A stretch of DNA of 6,295 bases from the NCBI GenBank assembly GCA_937890245.1, contig CALACF010000020.1:1-6295 (forward strand). Direction: 5' to 3'. Source of the DNA: an uncultured Flavobacteriales bacterium (lineage in GTDB: Bacteria; Bacteroidota; Bacteroidia; Flavobacteriales_D; Sanyastnellaceae). Below are positions 5,348-6,295 of this stretch, one piece after another. Made by a program: the position numbers and the translations under genes. The number at the start of each line of letters is the position of its first letter. The stretch's first letter is position 1. The notes under the pieces were generated by a model. That model was not told where the DNA came from. It saw nothing but the letters and a program-made list of their open reading frames with translations, and ran no database searches.

Positions 5348-6295
5348 ATGACTTTCAAGAATATTTTCGTTTTTCTCTTTCTAGCTGTTGCTGGAAGTGC
5401 CCGTATTGTAGGCCAAATCGTCCCGGCTTCTACCCACCCGACCAATGGATCTGTCGACCGGGCGTTGACCGTGCAAGTGCTCGATGGGGCAAGGGTGCAA
5501 GTGGATGCTGAGACGGTGATCGAGGGCGGGCACGTTGCGATGCGCAGGGGACGGATCGTGTCTGTGGGCGCGGGGCCTTATGTGGCGGGGGCTGGCGAGC
5601 CGGTGGTGGTGCACGACGCGCGGGGTATGTTCGTGTACGCCGGGCTTGTGGACGTGTTCAGTGATCTGGGACTACCGGCTGGCAAGCGAGCGGGTTGGGA
5701 CGGCAAGCCGCATTATGAGCGTGAGGACAGCGAGGCGGCCTTGGCGTGGAATGCCGCGATTCGCCCGGAGTTTGATGCGTCGGCCAATTTTGAGACGGGT
5801 GGCGCTCGGCGCAACGCCTTGCGAAAGGCCGGTTTTGGCGCGGTGCTGACCCACCGCCGGGATGGCATCGTTCGCGGATCTGGAGCGTGGGTGACCTTGG
5901 CCGAGACGGCGGCCCAGGCGGTGATCATGCCTGACGCGGCGCGGTGGCACAGTTTTTCAAAGGGCAGCTCGCAGCAGAGCTACCCGAGTTCTTTGATGGG
6001 CAGTATTGCGCTGCTGCGCCAGACGTATTGTGATGCGTTGTGGTCGGCCCAGTTTGATCGGCCGGAAGAGCGCAATTTGTCGTTGGAGGCGTTCAACAAG
6101 GCTTCAGATCGCCCGGCTTTTTTCGAGTGTTCGGGCTGGCAAGATGTGCTGCGCGCGGACCGTGTGGGCGATGAGTTCGGCGTGCAATACACGTGCTTCG
6201 ATCGTGGGGATGCCTACCAACGGCTCGAGGAGGTCGCCGCCACGAAAGCCGCCCTGGTGGTGTCATTGAAGTTTCCCGAGGCGCTTGACGTCAGC
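5348..6295 (+). CDS. Secreted amidohydrolase-like protein, partial, C-terminus outside window
   Basis: The frame runs open for 316 codons from the ATG at 5348 to the window end. Residues 1-23 look like a signal peptide (M-T-F-K then a hydrophobic run, ending near G-Q). Residues 40-100 form the small beta-sandwich typical of amidohydrolases, with V-I-E-G-G-H-V-A-M-R-R-G-R-I-V-S-V-G and G-M-F-V-Y-A-G-L-V-D. Later blocks such as A-W-N-A-A-I-R-P-E (133-141), G-F-G-A-V-L-T-H (162-169), F-S-K-G-S-S-Q-Q-S-Y-P-S-S-L-M-G-S-I-A-L-L-R-Q (203-225) and D-E-F-G-V-Q-Y (275-281) resemble a family of large (around 1000-residue) Bacteroidota proteins with two amidohydrolase units in tandem, recalled from memory. 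The usual H-x-H metal motif after G-L-V-D is replaced by V-F-S, so this first unit probably lacks that metal site. The substrate is unknown. No strong promoter or Shine-Dalgarno sequence was seen before the ATG. Confidence 0.82.
   Translation, partial: MTFKNIFVFLFLAVAGSARIVGQIVPASTHPTNGSVDRALTVQVLDGARVQVDAETVIEGGHVAMRRGRIVSVGAGPYVAGAGEPVVVHDARGMFVYAGLVDVFSDLGLPAGKRAGWDGKPHYEREDSEAALAWNAAIRPEFDASANFETGGARRNALRKAGFGAVLTHRRDGIVRGSGAWVTLAETAAQAVIMPDAARWHSFSKGSSQQSYPSSLMGSIALLRQTYCDALWSAQFDRPEERNLSLEAFNKASDRPAFFECSGWQDVLRADRVGDEFGVQYTCFDRGDAYQRLEEVAATKAALVVSLKFPEALDVS

Overview
The window looks like Bacteroidota DNA, most likely a GC-rich marine Flavobacteriales-type lineage. The evidence is protein character. 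The SRAP protein has an NARSEGDHNK / FIEGP-x-x-EKLSKP signature, the DinB tail reads NPFSGEPP...ANRRQ, the N-terminus of the amidohydrolase-like protein is of a type common in Bacteroidota, and one promoter matches the Bacteroidota -33 TTG / -7 TAnnTTTG pattern. This is family-level recognition from memory, not a database result. Both window ends cut through genes.

Layout. On the minus strand, read right to left, come a secreted zinc metalloprotease with a dockerin-like C-terminus (3764-1785), a Y-family DNA polymerase IV (1739-522) and an SRAP/YedK-family protein (496 to beyond base 1). The polymerase and SRAP genes are 25 bp apart and probably form one transcript. On the plus strand a LexA-like repressor (N-terminal HTH, C-terminal S24 peptidase) runs 3880-4638, divergent from the metalloprotease. 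It converges on a minus-strand Nfu-type iron-sulfur scaffold gene (5292-4669), and both stop codons lie inside a 17-bp tandem repeat. Divergent from nfu is a secreted amidohydrolase-like gene (5348 to beyond the right end). No stretch over 300 bp is without a gene, and no RNA gene, insertion sequence or CRISPR array was seen.

How it works together. The most interesting signal is regulatory. The region upstream of dinB and the region upstream of the LexA-like gene share a 15-bp inverted-repeat site (GCCAATCAGATTAGC and GCCAATGCGCTTGGC, 11/15 identical). In both it begins at the G of a possible -33 TTG, and in both the start codon sits in an identical TTGCGGCATG. The simplest reading is a local SOS-like circuit: the S24 repressor controls itself and the dinB-SRAP operon through this operator and is inactivated by self-cleavage after DNA damage. 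In dinB, the repressor gene and nfu, the candidate -7 element ends 4 nt before the ATG, which points to leaderless or nearly leaderless mRNAs. The protease, nfu and amidohydrolase-like genes look like unrelated neighbours.
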